In this document: positions 31,889 through 44,053 of the stretch, piece after piece
How the letters are laid out: every line of letters begins with the position of its first letter
Numbering within the stretch: the stretch's first letter is position 1
Assembly: GCF_000150955.2 (NCBI RefSeq)
Contig: NC_011699.1
Coordinates: forward strand, 62,001-126,000
DNA length: 64,000 nucleotides
Reading direction: 5' to 3'
From: Phaeodactylum tricornutum CCAP 1055/1
Lineage: Eukaryota > Bacillariophyta > Bacillariophyceae > Surirellales > Neidiaceae
Program-made: the position numbers and the translations under genes
The notes under the pieces: generated by a model
Told to the model about the DNA's origin: nothing
The model's input: only the letters and a program-made list of their open reading frames with translations
The model's database searches: none

Positions 31889-32476
31889 CTACAATGTTTT
31901 CTTGGGAATGGGCAAGGGGCGTGGTCGCGCTTTCGACGAATAGACCTCCTCGCCATGGTCGTCGACGGCTTGCCACGGCCATTGGGACGTTCGGGTCGGC
32001 ACAGCGTAAGATTCGTCGTTGGGTGGAGCAGATTGCGGATGTCGTTGATTGGAGGACGTGCCGAGCATGGCAGCCACGTCTTTATACCGGCGCGTGCCTT
32101 CACTCACGGCACGTTTCGTATTCCAGGCGTCGGTGGTGGCGGACGTTGTTTTAAATTCGTGACGGATCTGTCGGACCATATCTTTTTGGGCTCGTCGATC
32201 CGTGACGCTGGTGTAGGCGAGACGCACGAAATCCCGGTATAGCTTGCGGACTTTTTGTTGTTGCTGAAATTCGGCAAAGGATGGCAGATTGTCGACGTTA
32301 CCGAATCGGTGGCGTCGGCGGCGGGGCGGATCCGGCGTCGGTTGCGCTCCAGTCGCTGATGAGTCGTCGGACGATGTGGAAAACGGTGTCGTGTGACGGA
32401 ACGGGCGGACCCGACCGAGCCAGGAGTTGCTCGGACGGTACAATGTCCGGTGTTGGACGAGAGTAGATCGCCACAT
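31889..32476 (-). CDS. Mitochondrial LYR-motif protein
   Basis: The ATG at 32476 starts a basic, acid-free N-terminus (MWRSTLVQHRTLYRPSNSW) with RHTTPFSTSS, a typical mitochondrial presequence. The product has 195 residues. The core at about residues 75-145 is the LYR fold: KVRKLYRDFVRLAY, then a charged helix DRRAQKDMVRQIRHEFKT and a third helix KRAVSEGTRRYKDVAAMLG. LYR proteins bind the acyl carrier protein and act in complex I assembly, Fe-S delivery or mitoribosome assembly; which LYRM this is cannot be told. A Pro/Gln-rich C-terminal tail of about 50 residues is extra. Confidence 0.82.
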   Translation of the reverse strand: MWRSTLVQHRTLYRPSNSWLGRVRPFRHTTPFSTSSDDSSATGAQPTPDPPRRRRHRFGNVDNLPSFAEFQQQQKVRKLYRDFVRLAYTSVTDRRAQKDMVRQIRHEFKTTSATTDAWNTKRAVSEGTRRYKDVAAMLGTSSNQRHPQSAPPNDESYAVPTRTSQWPWQAVDDHGEEVYSSKARPRPLPIPKKTL

Positions 32477-33314
32477 GGGTTGCACGCCGGAAACAGGGAA
32501 AGAGGCCTCTACGGTATGGTCACACTGTCGGGATCCTGGCTCTGGTCTTGTTCCGTGGTGCACTCGCCGATGGCTGTGGTTTGACTGACTGATTGATCTT
32601 GGGAGTGGAGTGGTGTATTCGCCACACAATGGTGCAACGAGTGTCTTTCATTCTGGCTAGGTTCCGACGACTGCGTCATGGTCGTATGATGTGTCGAAGG
32701 GTCCGTCTTGGTTTCCGGGTCTGTTCGTGGTTCCTCCATTACGTCCGGGTTTGTTCGATAAGCTGCGTTTCGCCCGCACCCCGAAACTCATCCGTCGGAC
32801 GGCGTTCGTTCTACCGGCACCTACTAATTGGAACTCCGAGGGAACACGTTTCCGAGTCAGCCCGGCGACTTACAATTACACACTACTACCAGCTAGCTAG
32901 CTACCTAGATTCCAAAGGTACCATTGTATCGAATCGGTATTTTACCGTTATTAGGTAGGTACTTGCGTCATGTTGGTTTCGATTTGTGTCGTAAACGACA
33001 CACAGGCCAACCCAATGACTCGTTTGATAGTTCGTGACTGTGTAGGCCATCCGCATTCCCTAGCCGTATATAGGCCCCTGTGTTTCGGTCCCGGTCACCC
33101 CCACGCGGCCTCCTGCGAGCCCCTCTGGCGTGCACCAGAAGGGAGGGAGGACGGGTGGGGTGGGTGGGATACGAACTCGCAAACCAAAAGGGGAGCAAAA
33201 AGTGCGTGCTTGCACTTGGTTAGCTACACACACACAAGTTTCGTTTCTCGATCCAGCCACTCGATCGTGCCGTTTGCGACGCGACCCGACCAAAATACTA
33301 ACATCAAAGGCATC
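32477..33314. other. Intergenic, divergent promoter region
   Basis: Separates the LYR and UXS genes. An in-frame ATG at 32970 upstream of UXS exists, but the sequence between it and 33315 is not protein-like, so it is treated as 5' flank. Confidence 0.5.
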
Positions 33315-35000
33315 ATGGTTCGCTTGCAGGCTGCGCATCATCATCCTCCACCAGGGCAGCACAATCCCCGCAATGCCGAAATAAGTCGTCGGTTGGGAAC
33401 CCCGAACGGTAGCAGTACCAACAATACCAACACCAACAACGGCAGCCACGCCGCCATGTTTTGCAGTCGTCAGAGTATCTTGACGCTGACGGTGGGAGTG
33501 TTGGTGGGTTACATTCTCTTACCCGTGTTGTTGGTGGAGATGGAGTTGCAGGACCTGATGGGAGCACTGCCGGACTGGGAAACGACCGGCAGTGGGCCGT
33601 ACGCCCGCCCGTCGCCTCCGGAGATGCTGCACCAGGGTCTCTACAGTACCGCACGCATTCCGGCATCCTTGTCCGAGACGCCGCGTTTGCGCAGTGTCGA
33701 GCAGGAACCGCCGCGAACGCTCGAAGCTGCTCCGCGGGACTTTGCCGGTGTCGTGGCGGAAGGCGTCACCGATATCGAAAAACGAATCGTGCAAGATCAC
33801 GATCTGCTCGGGAGACAGTCCTTGCCCACCGCAACGACGCCCTACATTATGCCCACCAAGGTCTTGCCCGATCATCAACGCAAGAAGATTCTCGTCACGG
33901 GAGGAGCCGGATTCGTCGGCAGTCATCTCGTGGATAAACTCATGATGGATGGGATGGAAGTCATTGTCGTGGATAACTTCTTTACCGGACAAAAGAAAAA
34001 CGTGGCGCACTGGTTGCATCATCCCAATTTCAGGTAAGCACCATTACAAGAAGGGAGGAAGTATGGAGCTAGCATCGAACCTCCAAGGACACGCATACAA
34101 AGCTTTCCATGGCACACACAAACACACACTCACAACACACCGTTTGTGCATGCTGTTATTCATACACCGAACAGTCTCGTGGTGCACGATGTCACCGAAC
34201 CAATCCAACTCGAAGTAGACGAAATCTACCACTTGGCCTGTCCGGCGTCACCTCCGCATTACCAGTACAATCCGGTCAAAACCATCAAAACGTCCACCAT
34301 GGGGACCCTCAACATGCTCGGACTCGCCAAACGCGTCCGCGCCAAGATTCTACTCACCAGCACCTCCGAAATATACGGCGATCCCAAGGTACACCCACAG
34401 CCCGAATCCTACTGGGGAAACGTTAACACCATCGGACCCCGCTCCTGCTACGACGAAGGCAAACGCGTGGCCGAGACCATGATGTACAGTTACAAGAACC
34501 AAAACGGCGTCGACGTCCGCGTCGCACGGATATTCAACACCTTTGGTCCGCGCATGCACCCCAATGACGGACGCGTCGTTTCCAACTTTATCATACAAGC
34601 CCTGCAGAACAAGAACATGACTATTTACGGCGAAGGCAAACAAACACGATCCTTCCAGTACGTTACCGATCTCGTCGACGGTCTCTACGCGCTCATGAAC
34701 GGCAATTACGATCTTCCCGTCAATCTCGGCAATCCGGAAGAATATTCCGTCAAGGACTTTGCCACCTACATTCAAGAACTCACCAAGAGTACGTCGGACA
34801 TTATCTTCTTACCCAAATCCGAGGACGACCCCTCCCAACGTCGACCGGATATCACCACGGCCAAGCGAGAACTGGGCTGGGAACCCCAGGTCAAGGTACA
34901 AAAAGGCTTGGAAAAGACCATTGAATACTTTGCCCGTGTTTTGGAAAGTGCGGGGGAAATCATTCCGACCGGACCCGGGGCCGCCAAGCCCGAAGCCTAA
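33315..35000 (+). CDS. UXS: UDP-glucuronate decarboxylase (UDP-xylose synthase), Golgi type
   Basis: Exons 33315-34033 and 34175-35000 flank an intron of 141 nt (GTAAGC...ACAG); the product has 514 residues. A short cytoplasmic tail rich in His/Asn is followed by one anchor (about 53-73), a stem of roughly 100 residues, and the short-chain-dehydrogenase domain: NAD-binding [13 protein letters not shown] (about 193-205), the UXS hallmark [30 protein letters not shown], and the catalytic SCYDEGKR (Y-x3-K). The splice gives NFS-LVVHDV, matching the family. It converts UDP-glucuronate to UDP-xylose with bound NAD in the Golgi lumen, feeding xylosylated polysaccharides. The start at 33315 gives a normal type II topology. 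Confidence 0.94.
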
Positions 35001-35308
35001 CAACAACGGTACGATTGTCGCACCGTGAGTGTGGTGCATGCCTCGGAACCAGGTGCCGGGAGCGTTCCAACACGAAGGGTGGCTGGGGGCCAGCAGCACG
35101 AATGGTACGGAAACCCTCTTTTGCATGTTTACATACTCTACAGTCCGCGTTCGAAATTTCGCAATTATTTACTACTCTTTCCTGATTAATTGTAAATGCT
35201 GTAAATGTACACCGTTTATGTTGACATTGTGCTTCCATCTCGTCGTCACCCCGACGTTGTAAACCTGTCTACAATCCTCTATCATCCCAAGATGCCCGGC
35301 GTACGACT
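35001..35308. other. Intergenic between convergent genes
   Basis: 3' flanks of UXS and carbamoyl-phosphate synthetase; nothing else seen. Confidence 0.5.
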
Positions 35309-38300
35309 TTAATGGAATTCAGTGGGACTGGTCCACGCGTCGGAATCCTTCTCGGCGGCGTAGTGCTCAAACAAAGTGGTGGGTTCGAGGCCGGTCAACC
35401 CCTCCTTCTTGTGAAGGTAAACAGAGTCAGCAAACATCTTGACCAAGTTGAGGTTAGTCAAGAGCGGTGTACCGAAATCCACAGCTGATCGACGCATTTG
35501 GAAGTTGTCGTTCAAACGCTTGGACTGGTGTGTGGGAATATTGATCACCATGCCAATCTCTTCGTCCCGGATCATGTCCACCGCCGTACGAGCACCCGAG
35601 GTGTCCGTGGGGTAAGCGACGACTTCGCAAGGCACACGGTTCTTTGCCAAAGCCTTGGCAGTCGCTTCGGTTGCAACGAGCGTGTACCCGAGCTCGTGCA
35701 GCTGGTAAGCAGAATGCGTAAACTCGTCGATAAGTTCTTCCTGGACCGAAACGAGAATTTTCTTTTCGGGCATTTTGAAACCGGTCGAAAGAAGTGCCTT
35801 GAGGAAGGCTTCTTCCTTGGAAGCTCCGAAACAAGCCACTTCTCCGGTGGAGGCCATCTCGACTCCGAGTACAGGGTCGGATCCACGGAGACGAGCAAAG
35901 GAGAACATCGGGACCTTGACACCGACAAACCCGTTGGGACGGTCGCGGGTTTCCAAAGTAGGCAAGTTCATGTTACTCGTGTCTTCGCCAACAATGGCCT
36001 TGGTGGCGGCCTCAATAAAGTCAACTCCCATTGTTTTGGAGACAAAAGGAAATGAGCGGGAGGCACGGACGTTGCATTCGATGCACATGACATCGGTTCC
36101 CTTGGCAACGAATTGGATGTTGACCGGTCCAGTAATGTCGAGGCGTTTGACAATCTTACGGGCGGCTTCGCGGACTCGTTCTTTGGTGTACGCCGACAGA
36201 GTGTGGGGTGGAAGGACCAACGAGGCATCACCAGAGTGAACACCGGCATTTTCAATGTGCTCATGGATTGCGGCAGCAATGAGTTCGCCGTCTTTACCTA
36301 CACCATCGCATTCAATCTCGACGGCGCCTTCGATAAAGTCGGAAATCACAACGGGGTGTTCCTTGGATACAGTAGCAGCTTCTTCCAAACAGGCACGGAG
36401 CTGGTCATCGTTATACGCAACATTCATGGCGGCTCCGGAAAGAACATAGGATGGACGGACTAGAACGGGATAGCCGACCTTGGCGGCAAAGTCCAAGGCG
36501 TCCTGTGAAGTGGTGAGCTCTCGCCACGCCGGTTGCTGGACACCAATCTCATCAATCATGTCGGAGAACTTGTTACGGTCCTCGGCGTTGTCGATCATTT
36601 TGGCGGTGGTTCCGAGAATCTTGACGCCAGCCTTGTCGAGCGGAATAGCGAGACCGTTGGGAATTTGTCCTCCAACACTAACAATGACACCATCCGATTT
36701 GTCGCGGTGGTAGATATCCAAAACACGCTCCTTGCTGAGCTCTTCAAAGTACAGACGATCGCACTCATCGTAATCAGTCGACACAGTCTCGGGATTGTAG
36801 TTGATCATCGTCGACTTGTAACCCAAGTGGCGGAGAGTCCGGATGCAACTAACACCACACCAATCGAACTCAATTGAAGAACCAATGCGGTAAGCTCCAC
36901 TTCCAAGGACAATGACACCACCATCGGCGGGTTTAACATCATTTTCCATACCGTGATACGTCATGTACAAGTAGTTGGTCTCCGCGGGGTATTCGGCAGC
37001 GAGGGTATCAATCTGCTTATTGAAAGGCAGGATACCGCCAGCGATACGTTTGGCACGAACATCGTCCTCCGTAGAATTTCCACCTAAGCACTCAGCAATT
37101 TGAACGTCGGAGTATCCCATCTTCTTTGCCGTCAGCATTTGGTCATCGCTCATTTGGTCCAGAGTGATTGTCTCTAGCTCGTCCCAGACCTTGACAATGT
37201 CTTCGAGACGACGGAGGAACCAATGATCAATCTTGGTGATGTCGTGGATCTCCTGGACCGTCATCGTCTTCTCATGCAAAGCCTGGGCAATCGCAAAGAT
37301 GCGCTTATCGGTAGGCACCTCCAATTCTTTGCGCAAGGCCGCCATGGTCTCGAAACGATTTTTAGGTTGGAAGCCAGCAACCGAAGGGTCCACCATGCGC
37401 AACGCTTTTTGCAAAGACTCTTCCAAGGTCCGTCCAATGCCCATGACTTCGCCGACACTCTTCATAGCGGATCCAATCTCGGTACTGACGCCTTCAAACT
37501 TAGACATGTCCCAACGAGGAATCTTGGTGACAATATAATCCAACGAAGGCTCAAAAGCAGCTTGTGTCTTCTTGGTGACAGAGTTGACAACTTCTGTCAA
37601 AGGAATACCCAAGCATAACTTAGCGGCAACGAAAGCCAAGGGATATCCTGTAGCCTTGGACGCCAAAGCTGAAGAACGAGAAAGACGCGCGTTGACCTCA
37701 ATAATGGCGTACTCGAGCGATTCCGGGTGAAGAGCGTACTGAATGTTGCATTCCCCCACAATTCCCAAGTGGCGAACGACCTTGATAGCAGTCTCACGGA
37801 GCATGTGGTATTCCTCGTTGCTCAGAGTCTGCGAGGGAGCCATGACAATACTATCACCGGTGTGGATACCAAGTGGATCAAAGTTCTCCATGTTGCAAAC
37901 AGTGACACAGTTGTCGTGCGTATCACGAACAACCTCGTACTCAACTTCTTTCCATCCCTTCATGCTCTTCTCGACCAGAATCTGGGGTGAAACAGAAAGA
38001 GCCTTCTTGGCCATGTCTTTCAAGTGATCTTCGTCAACGCAGATGCCGCTACCGAGTCCTCCCAGGGCAAAGGCGGAACGGATCATGAGCGGGTAGCCAA
38101 CCTTTTTGGCATGTTCCACCGCCTCTGGGATAGTTTGGGCCGTGTACGACTCGGCAATCTTTTCATTAATTTCGTTGAGGCGATCCGAAAAGAGCTGACG
38201 ATCTTCGGTGTTGATGACCGCTGGAATCTGCGTACCAAGAATTTTGACACCATATTTTTCGAAAGTTCCGCTTTCGTGCCTGCAGCAGGTCCAATTAATG

Positions 38301-40038
38301 TTGGCAGTTGTGTGAGTTCCTATCTTGTGAAAAATCTCAAAAAACAAACTCGTCTGAACTTACATTTGGACGGCGCAGTTCAAGGCCGTTTGTCCTCCCA
38401 TGGATATGATGACACCATCCGGCTTTTCCTTCTTGATGACTTCTTCGACAAATTCAGGGGTGACGGGCAAAAAGAAAACATGGTCAGCCTTACTGGCGGA
38501 CTTGTCATCCGTATTGGTCTGTACCGAGGCAATGTTCGGGTTCATGAGGACCACTTCCAAGCCTTCCTCCTTTAGGGCCTTAATGGCTTGTCCGCCGGAA
38601 TAGTCGAATTCACCAGCCTGGCCGATGGAGGTACCACCCGATCCGAGCAACAAGACTTTCTTGGCGTTGGAGCGAGGTGGAGCGGGTTTGCGGACTGGGA
38701 ATCGGATCTTGTCCATGGGCTTTTTGCACGCTTCGAGAAAGGTATCGAACATGAACTCCGTGTCGGTGGGACCAGACGAGGCTTCCGGATGGAACTGCGC
38801 GGTGAAGTAGGGACGAGTCTCGTGAGCGATACCTTCGTTGGATCCGTCGTTGGCGTTGGTGAACAGCGTTTTCCATCCCGGCTTGAGAGTGGCGCAGTCA
38901 ATGTGGAATCCGTGATTTTGCGGCGTAATGTAGCATTCGCCTGTTTGATGGTTGAGAACCGGCTGATTCTGACCTCGGTTACCAAAGGGAAGCTTCTTGG
39001 CGATACCTCCGGCGGCGATACCCATCAACTGGTTACCGAGACAGATGCCAAAAATGGGTTTGACTTCACTGTCCGGGACAGAAATGACTTTTTCAAGTTC
39101 CTTGATGGTCACATCGCACATGACAGGATCACCGGGACCATTACTCAAGAAAAGACCATCGTACTTGTGCATTTCGGAAGCAAAGGGGTAGTCCCAGGGT
39201 ACGACGGTGAGTTCTACGCCACGCTTGCAGAGCTGACGAATAATGTTGAACTTCATCCCACCGTCGACGGCGATAACCTTGGTCGGATTGCCCTTTCCGT
39301 AGACCTTTACTTCCTTGGTACTAACTTCGTTGACAAGGTGACGCGCGTTGGGGTCGACCATTTTGCCGAAATCTGGCACGGGGGCGTCGAGATCCACTTC
39401 AATCCGAGCCAGCATGGCTCCCTTTTCACGAATTTTCTTGGTCAACATACGAGTATCAATGTCGGAGAGACCAGGGATTCCTTCCTCCTTGAGCCAGTCA
39501 CCGAGACTACTGGCTGCCTTCCAGTGCGAGTAATGGTGACTGTAATCTTGAACAATCAAACCGGTAGCATGAATGCGCGAGGATTCAAAGTACGCGGGCA
39601 GACCCAACTCGTCGACGGCCTTGCGATCGGGCACACCGTAGTTTCCCACCATGGGCGTTGTTACGGTGAGAATCTGTCCTTGATAGGACGGATCGGTCAA
39701 GCTTTCGGGATATCCGACCATTCCCGTAGCGAACACAACCTGTGCGAGAGTAAAACGTGGACCAAGTCTACAATGTGAGACGCTACACCGGCGGCCAATC
39801 GTTCGGCGACGGACCCATCATTCGTACGTACTTCACCCTCGACAGATTCATGACAACCAAAGGAGCGACCCGTCATGGTTGTACCGTCTTCCAAATGAAG
39901 ACGCGCGAGGGCGGTCGGCTTTTTGGCGTCGTCACCGCTCTGAGTACCAAAGGCGAAGGTCGTTTGCTTGCCGAGACGGGACGTCGTGCGAACCTTGCTG
40001 CGCAAGGAGGACTGCAGGAGGGGTCGCAACATGGTCAT
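35309..40038 (-). CDS. unCPS: Mitochondrial glutamine-dependent carbamoyl-phosphate synthetase (CPS III-like)
   Basis: Three exons (39832-40038, 38364-39739, 35309-38279) with introns of 92 and 84 nt give 1517 residues. Exon 1 carries a basic mitochondrial presequence (MTMLRPLLQSSLRSKVRTTS) and the start of the small-subunit domain; the splice gives EGE-VVFATGMVGYPE. The glutaminase part has its nucleophile, Cys302 in FGICLGNQ, and the HPEA histidine, so glutamine can supply ammonia; ammonia-only CPS I lacks this cysteine. Two ATP-grasp synthetase halves and a C-terminal MGS-type regulatory domain follow; the latter (STGFKMPEKKILVSVQ, MRRSAVDFGTPLLTN) resembles CPS I/III. It makes carbamoyl phosphate for the mitochondrial urea cycle known in diatoms; the cytosolic pyrimidine enzyme would be fused or differently targeted. 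Intact throughout. Confidence 0.93.
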
Positions 40039-41611
40039 ACTGACTGTACCTAATCACCGTGTACTGCGTTGTAGATCGGTAAGGACGATAGGTTTGAGAG
40101 GGGACGAGAGGAGAAGCTCCCTGCAGGTCGACAACGAGAAAGTAACACGGCGTGAGCCCAAAGAATCTTTGACGGTGTGAACCTCTCCAAATCTCAACAG
40201 ATATGAGTGCTTTCGGCGAAAAGAGGGACGAGCCAATTCACCCACCTTTTTCTCAGATTCTTCAATCACAAAAGAAAGCTTGAATTGTTGACACTGAGAC
40301 GAAAGTGCGAGACCGAGTCGTCCGAAAATATTTGGTTGGTGAACGGCGATCCCAATCCATCCAACCTTCGCAAAGGGGGGAAGATACTGGAACGGCATCG
40401 GTGCACTCGGGGTTCGGACCGTCGCGAGAATGCAAATCGGCATGTCTCCAAAACCATCCTGCGACAGATTCGCTTATTCCATCTTCAAGATCACTTATGA
40501 GCTACGACTGTATTTGCATCCATCGACACAGTAATTTACGTCATTGACCAAAAACGCTTGGAAGAAAGCTCCCATCCATTCCCCGCACGTCAGCAACTTC
40601 AGCTTCGTCGCGTTTGACATTCTTCGGGTTTATATAAGTATCTGAGATAAGACGACGTACTACTTTCTCCTACAACGGTTTTCAATTATTGAAGGTTTGG
40701 CTATTCTGGCTTAAGCGATGCACCTCCGGCAGCATATGCAAATGCAAGCAAGCATGGTTGGTGGTCGTCAGCGATGCATGATTTTGGATCGTGGGAATGG
40801 ACCCCGAAACGATAGGGTAGTAGCTATATTGCCTTTTAACAGTTAACAGTTATTAGTAACGAATCTTACGATTAATGCAAGTCGATGACTTCAAGGTACA
40901 ACTTGAAAAAATTAAACTAGCAAAAGCATGGCCACGTCGATCGCTAGGCTATAGTTGGATAGTTCGCTTTCTCGACTTTGCAAGGATTGTGGCTACAAGT
41001 GGGATTCGTTGTTGTCGTCCATGGTTGATTGCCAAACGTTTATGTGAACAAAAACCAAACGTACTGAACTTGGGACTATACTCACTTTCCAAGGAAATGG
41101 CGTGGCACACTATTCGAGAAAATTAGTTTGCGTTCCGACTGCCGGAGGCTTCTACGGCGTCGCGAATTCACAGGAAAGATGGTTGCTATCACAGTCAGGT
41201 ATCGTCTCGAATTACATCACGGACGCTGCTCGGGACCCGCGCGAGCTCCCAAACTTCCGGAACAAACGCCGAGAATTAAAATATGTAGCAAGACCGATTC
41301 GTGAAGTCGCAAGGCGAATCCCTTTACTGAAAGTGAGTCATCTCGGACTAAATATTCTAGCTAGCTTCCAAAACGGGTGCGTTCGGGAGCCGAATTCTAT
41401 GGCTTGACCGATCGCTTGGCGGAAAATTCGTGCTAGCTATAGGGCTTGTATCTCGTGTGTGGGCAATTCCTCCCGTGAATGCACCCGAGGCACTTTTGAC
41501 TATTACCGCAAAACCAGGACCGTATAAGATGATTCTCTTTCTGATTCACTACTACAAATTATTCTGTCCAGGTTTCTCTTCTAGTAAAAGGCCGAGAACA
41601 TTCATCTGCTC
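40039..41611. other. Long intergenic
   Basis: CPS promoter plus 3' flank of malate dehydrogenase. TGACTGTAC at 40041-40049 lies 3 bases before the first CPS ATG; an exact TCACAGTCA sits at 41189-41197 with no gene start nearby. Plus frames of 80-100 codons have no domain. Confidence 0.5.
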
Positions 41612-42842
41612 TTAAGCGTTGACAAAGTCTTCGCCTTTCTTGATTTGTTTTTGCAAGTCGGGAATCATCTTGTCGAACCAGGCTTGTTCGTAGGCCGACA
41701 AAGTTCCGTATCCGAGGACTTTTTCGACTCCGTTGGGTCCAAATTCGCACGGACTGGCAAAGTATTTGCAATCGGTCAAATCGGACTGTACGTAAGCGCA
41801 CTGCGTTACTTTTTCACCGTTCAATCCCTGCAACACCTTTTCGGTAAAGAGGTATCCAGCGTAGGCCATGGATAGTGTGGCCGATCCCGATCCAGCCTTG
41901 GCTTGGACGACTTCGTCGCCACCAAACTGTGTGCGGACCGTAATGGCTTCCCGTTCCGCGTCGGACGGCGCAAAGCCTTCGAGCTGGCTGTAGAGTGGTA
42001 GAATGGTGATACCGGCGTGTCCGCCAATGACCGTCACGTCGACAGACGCCGGGTCCACACCCATGTGTGCAGCGGCAAAGGTATTGGCACGAATGACGTC
42101 GAATGTGGTTACGCCGCAGAGCTTACGGGGGTTGTACACGCCCTTTTGTTTCAATATTTCGGCGGCAATGGGGACGGTGCTATTGACGGGGTTGGAGATA
42201 ATCGCAATGACGGCTTCGGGACAAAACTCGGCGACGCCTTGGATGAGCGTCTTGACGATCCCAGCGTTGGTGTTGAAGAGATCGTCCCGTGTCATACCGG
42301 GTTTGCGGGGCACCCCGGCGGGGATGACGACGACGTCGGCCCCGGTCAAGGCTTCACCGAGTCCCTCGTTGCCGCGGGGAGGCCAAGCCCCAGCGGCGGG
42401 AAGACAACCGGACACTCTGGCCCTGGTCGGGATCTAAGATTGACAAAAACGAGGACAAAAAGGACGGGGATGAGTGGAAGGATCCGAGAGCAAAGTAAAG
42501 AGAGAGTAGTGGTGAGGCGGCAGCAAGAGGGTCGTGGTGCCACATCCCCAACGAGTCCCAAAATGAAGCGCCGTTGACACGCCGAGTGAGTCTCGATGCG
42601 GGTGCCACAAGACACACAAAACGTACGTGACTGAGATCCGCAGCTACCCCGGGAGTACCGACGATATCGTAACAGGCGAGTTCCCCAATGGCGGGGCTAA
42701 GCTTGAGAAGCATCGAGAGCGGTTGCCCGATGCCTCCGGCAGCTCCGAGCACGGCGACCTTTTTCGACGCGCTGCTCATTTGGCGAGCTACTGATGCGGA
42801 AGAATAAGAAGCCACGGAAGCGAGAGAACGAGCGGTAAACAT
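41612..42842 (-). CDS. MDH: Mitochondrial malate dehydrogenase
   Basis: Exons 42627-42842 and 41612-42433 with a phase-0 intron of 193 nt (GTACGT...CTTAG) give 345 residues. The N-terminus ([15 protein letters not shown]...) is a mitochondrial presequence. NAD-binding [14 protein letters not shown], the substrate loop [26 protein letters not shown] and the catalytic histidine in [12 protein letters not shown] are present. The splice joins VAADLSH to IPTRARVSG as expected. It interconverts malate and oxaloacetate with NAD in the TCA cycle; oxaloacetate also links to aspartate, a nitrogen donor of the urea cycle to which the neighbouring CPS belongs, but co-location need not mean co-function. 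Confidence 0.95.
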
Positions 42843-43408
42843 GAAGGATGAGGGAAAAGGCAAAGCACGACGAATAAGTTGGACGTATTGTATGTATGTC
42901 GGCAAGAGCAAGAAGTGTATACGGTGCCAACTGGGGCGACGGATCTTTTTCGAAGTTTTGTCGACGAACCCATTCTCACAGCGCTTCTTTGACGTCCCGA
43001 CTGGCGTACGTAGGTCAGACGCTCAATTTGCAGTTGCCGGAGGATCGATCGCCTGCTCGCACTACATAGCGAATCCGTTCACGTTCCAGTATTCCTGCCT
43101 TGCCCATGTCACTATCCCCAAACGACGGAATCTAGAATAATATTGCAAACCAAATACAGAAATATTGTGCAATGCGAACACGATAGAAATTCCGTTTGCA
43201 AAAAGTAACTGACACTACGACGAGCATTACTGCCCAAACGATGTTGAACTATTTACATTAGTATGATTGATGCTTACATTCCTGCTCGCTAATCGTGATA
43301 CGGAGGGTTTTCAATCTTTCCGTGATCTATTCGTATATACCCTTCTCCAGTAGACGGACTGCACTTACGTCGTTGCTACTGCTGTTGAAACGACTTACTT
43401 TGTTGTAC
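42843..43408. other. Intergenic, divergent promoter region
   Basis: Separates malate dehydrogenase and the lumen-protein gene. No gene seen. Confidence 0.5.
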
Positions 43409-44053
43409 ATGTGGACGATGGAACGAGCCCATCCTCCCACGTGCGGCGGCGTGAGGGTCCTTCGGTCACGTACGTGGAGGAGAGCGCGCTCGGCATCCTT
43501 TGCGATATCCGTCATCCTCGCCGTCGTAGTATTCCTCTCCATGCTGTTTTCCACATCGCACGCGTACGGCAGGGGATCCCCGTCACGACACGTCGCGTCA
43601 TCGTCGTCAAGCACTCGTGTGCCTACGACGGCACCGGACGTTCGACACGTACCTTCGTTCACGACTACCCGACGACAAGCGTGTCTGGCTTTCTGGGGCT
43701 TCTGTGGTGCGGCTGTGGTTGTTCCACCCGGAAACGCCGCCTACGTACTCAACGACGACAGTGGTGAATACGAACAAGTTGAGGATCAGGATTGGCAGAC
43801 GACCTGGAAGGAACGATTGGATAAGGCCAGTACCATGTCCCCGGATCAGGTATTTCTCGCCGCCAAGGGCGCCGGTAACGTCGATTTGAAACAGGGACCG
43901 GAAACGGACGTCAGCAAAAAGCGACGCGCCATGGCGGGTTGTCGTGACAAGACACTCCGCCAAAAGGCGGGTTTGTCGGAAGAAAAAGCCTGCAACGCCC
44001 GAGTCTTGCAAGGGGATTTCGACTTTATGATTCAAGCCATGGATGGCAACTAA
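43409..44053 (+). CDS. Predicted thylakoid-lumen protein with Tat signal, function unknown
   Basis: The first in-frame ATG is at 43409 (another at 43418), giving 214 residues. Three-part targeting is visible: a signal-peptide core at about 30-49 ending in the plastid motif SHA-Y, a Ser/Thr-rich transit part, and a twin-arginine signal TTRRQACLAFWG (85-96) with hydrophobic core and GNAA-Y cleavage near residue 111. The mature protein is only about 100 residues, acidic then basic, with two cysteines (GCRDKT and KACNAR) that could pair in the lumen. No known lumen family (PsbO/P/Q/U/V, cytochrome c6) is recognised. Confidence 0.72.
   Translation: MWTMERAHPPTCGGVRVLRSRTWRRARSASFAISVILAVVVFLSMLFSTSHAYGRGSPSRHVASSSSSTRVPTTAPDVRHVPSFTTTRRQACLAFWGFCGAAVVVPPGNAAYVLNDDSGEYEQVEDQDWQTTWKERLDKASTMSPDQVFLAAKGAGNVDLKQGPETDVSKKRRAMAGCRDKTLRQKAGLSEEKACNARVLQGDFDFMIQAMDGN

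Noticed and set aside
32970-33314. Longer N-terminus for UXS from an upstream in-frame ATG
   Set aside because: The extension is not protein-like and would bury the membrane anchor deep in the chain; 33315 gives a normal type II topology.
38588-39778. Long antisense frame (about 396 codons) opposite the CPS small-subunit/glutaminase part
   Set aside because: It mirrors a strongly conserved gene on the other strand, shows no domain and arises from codon bias.
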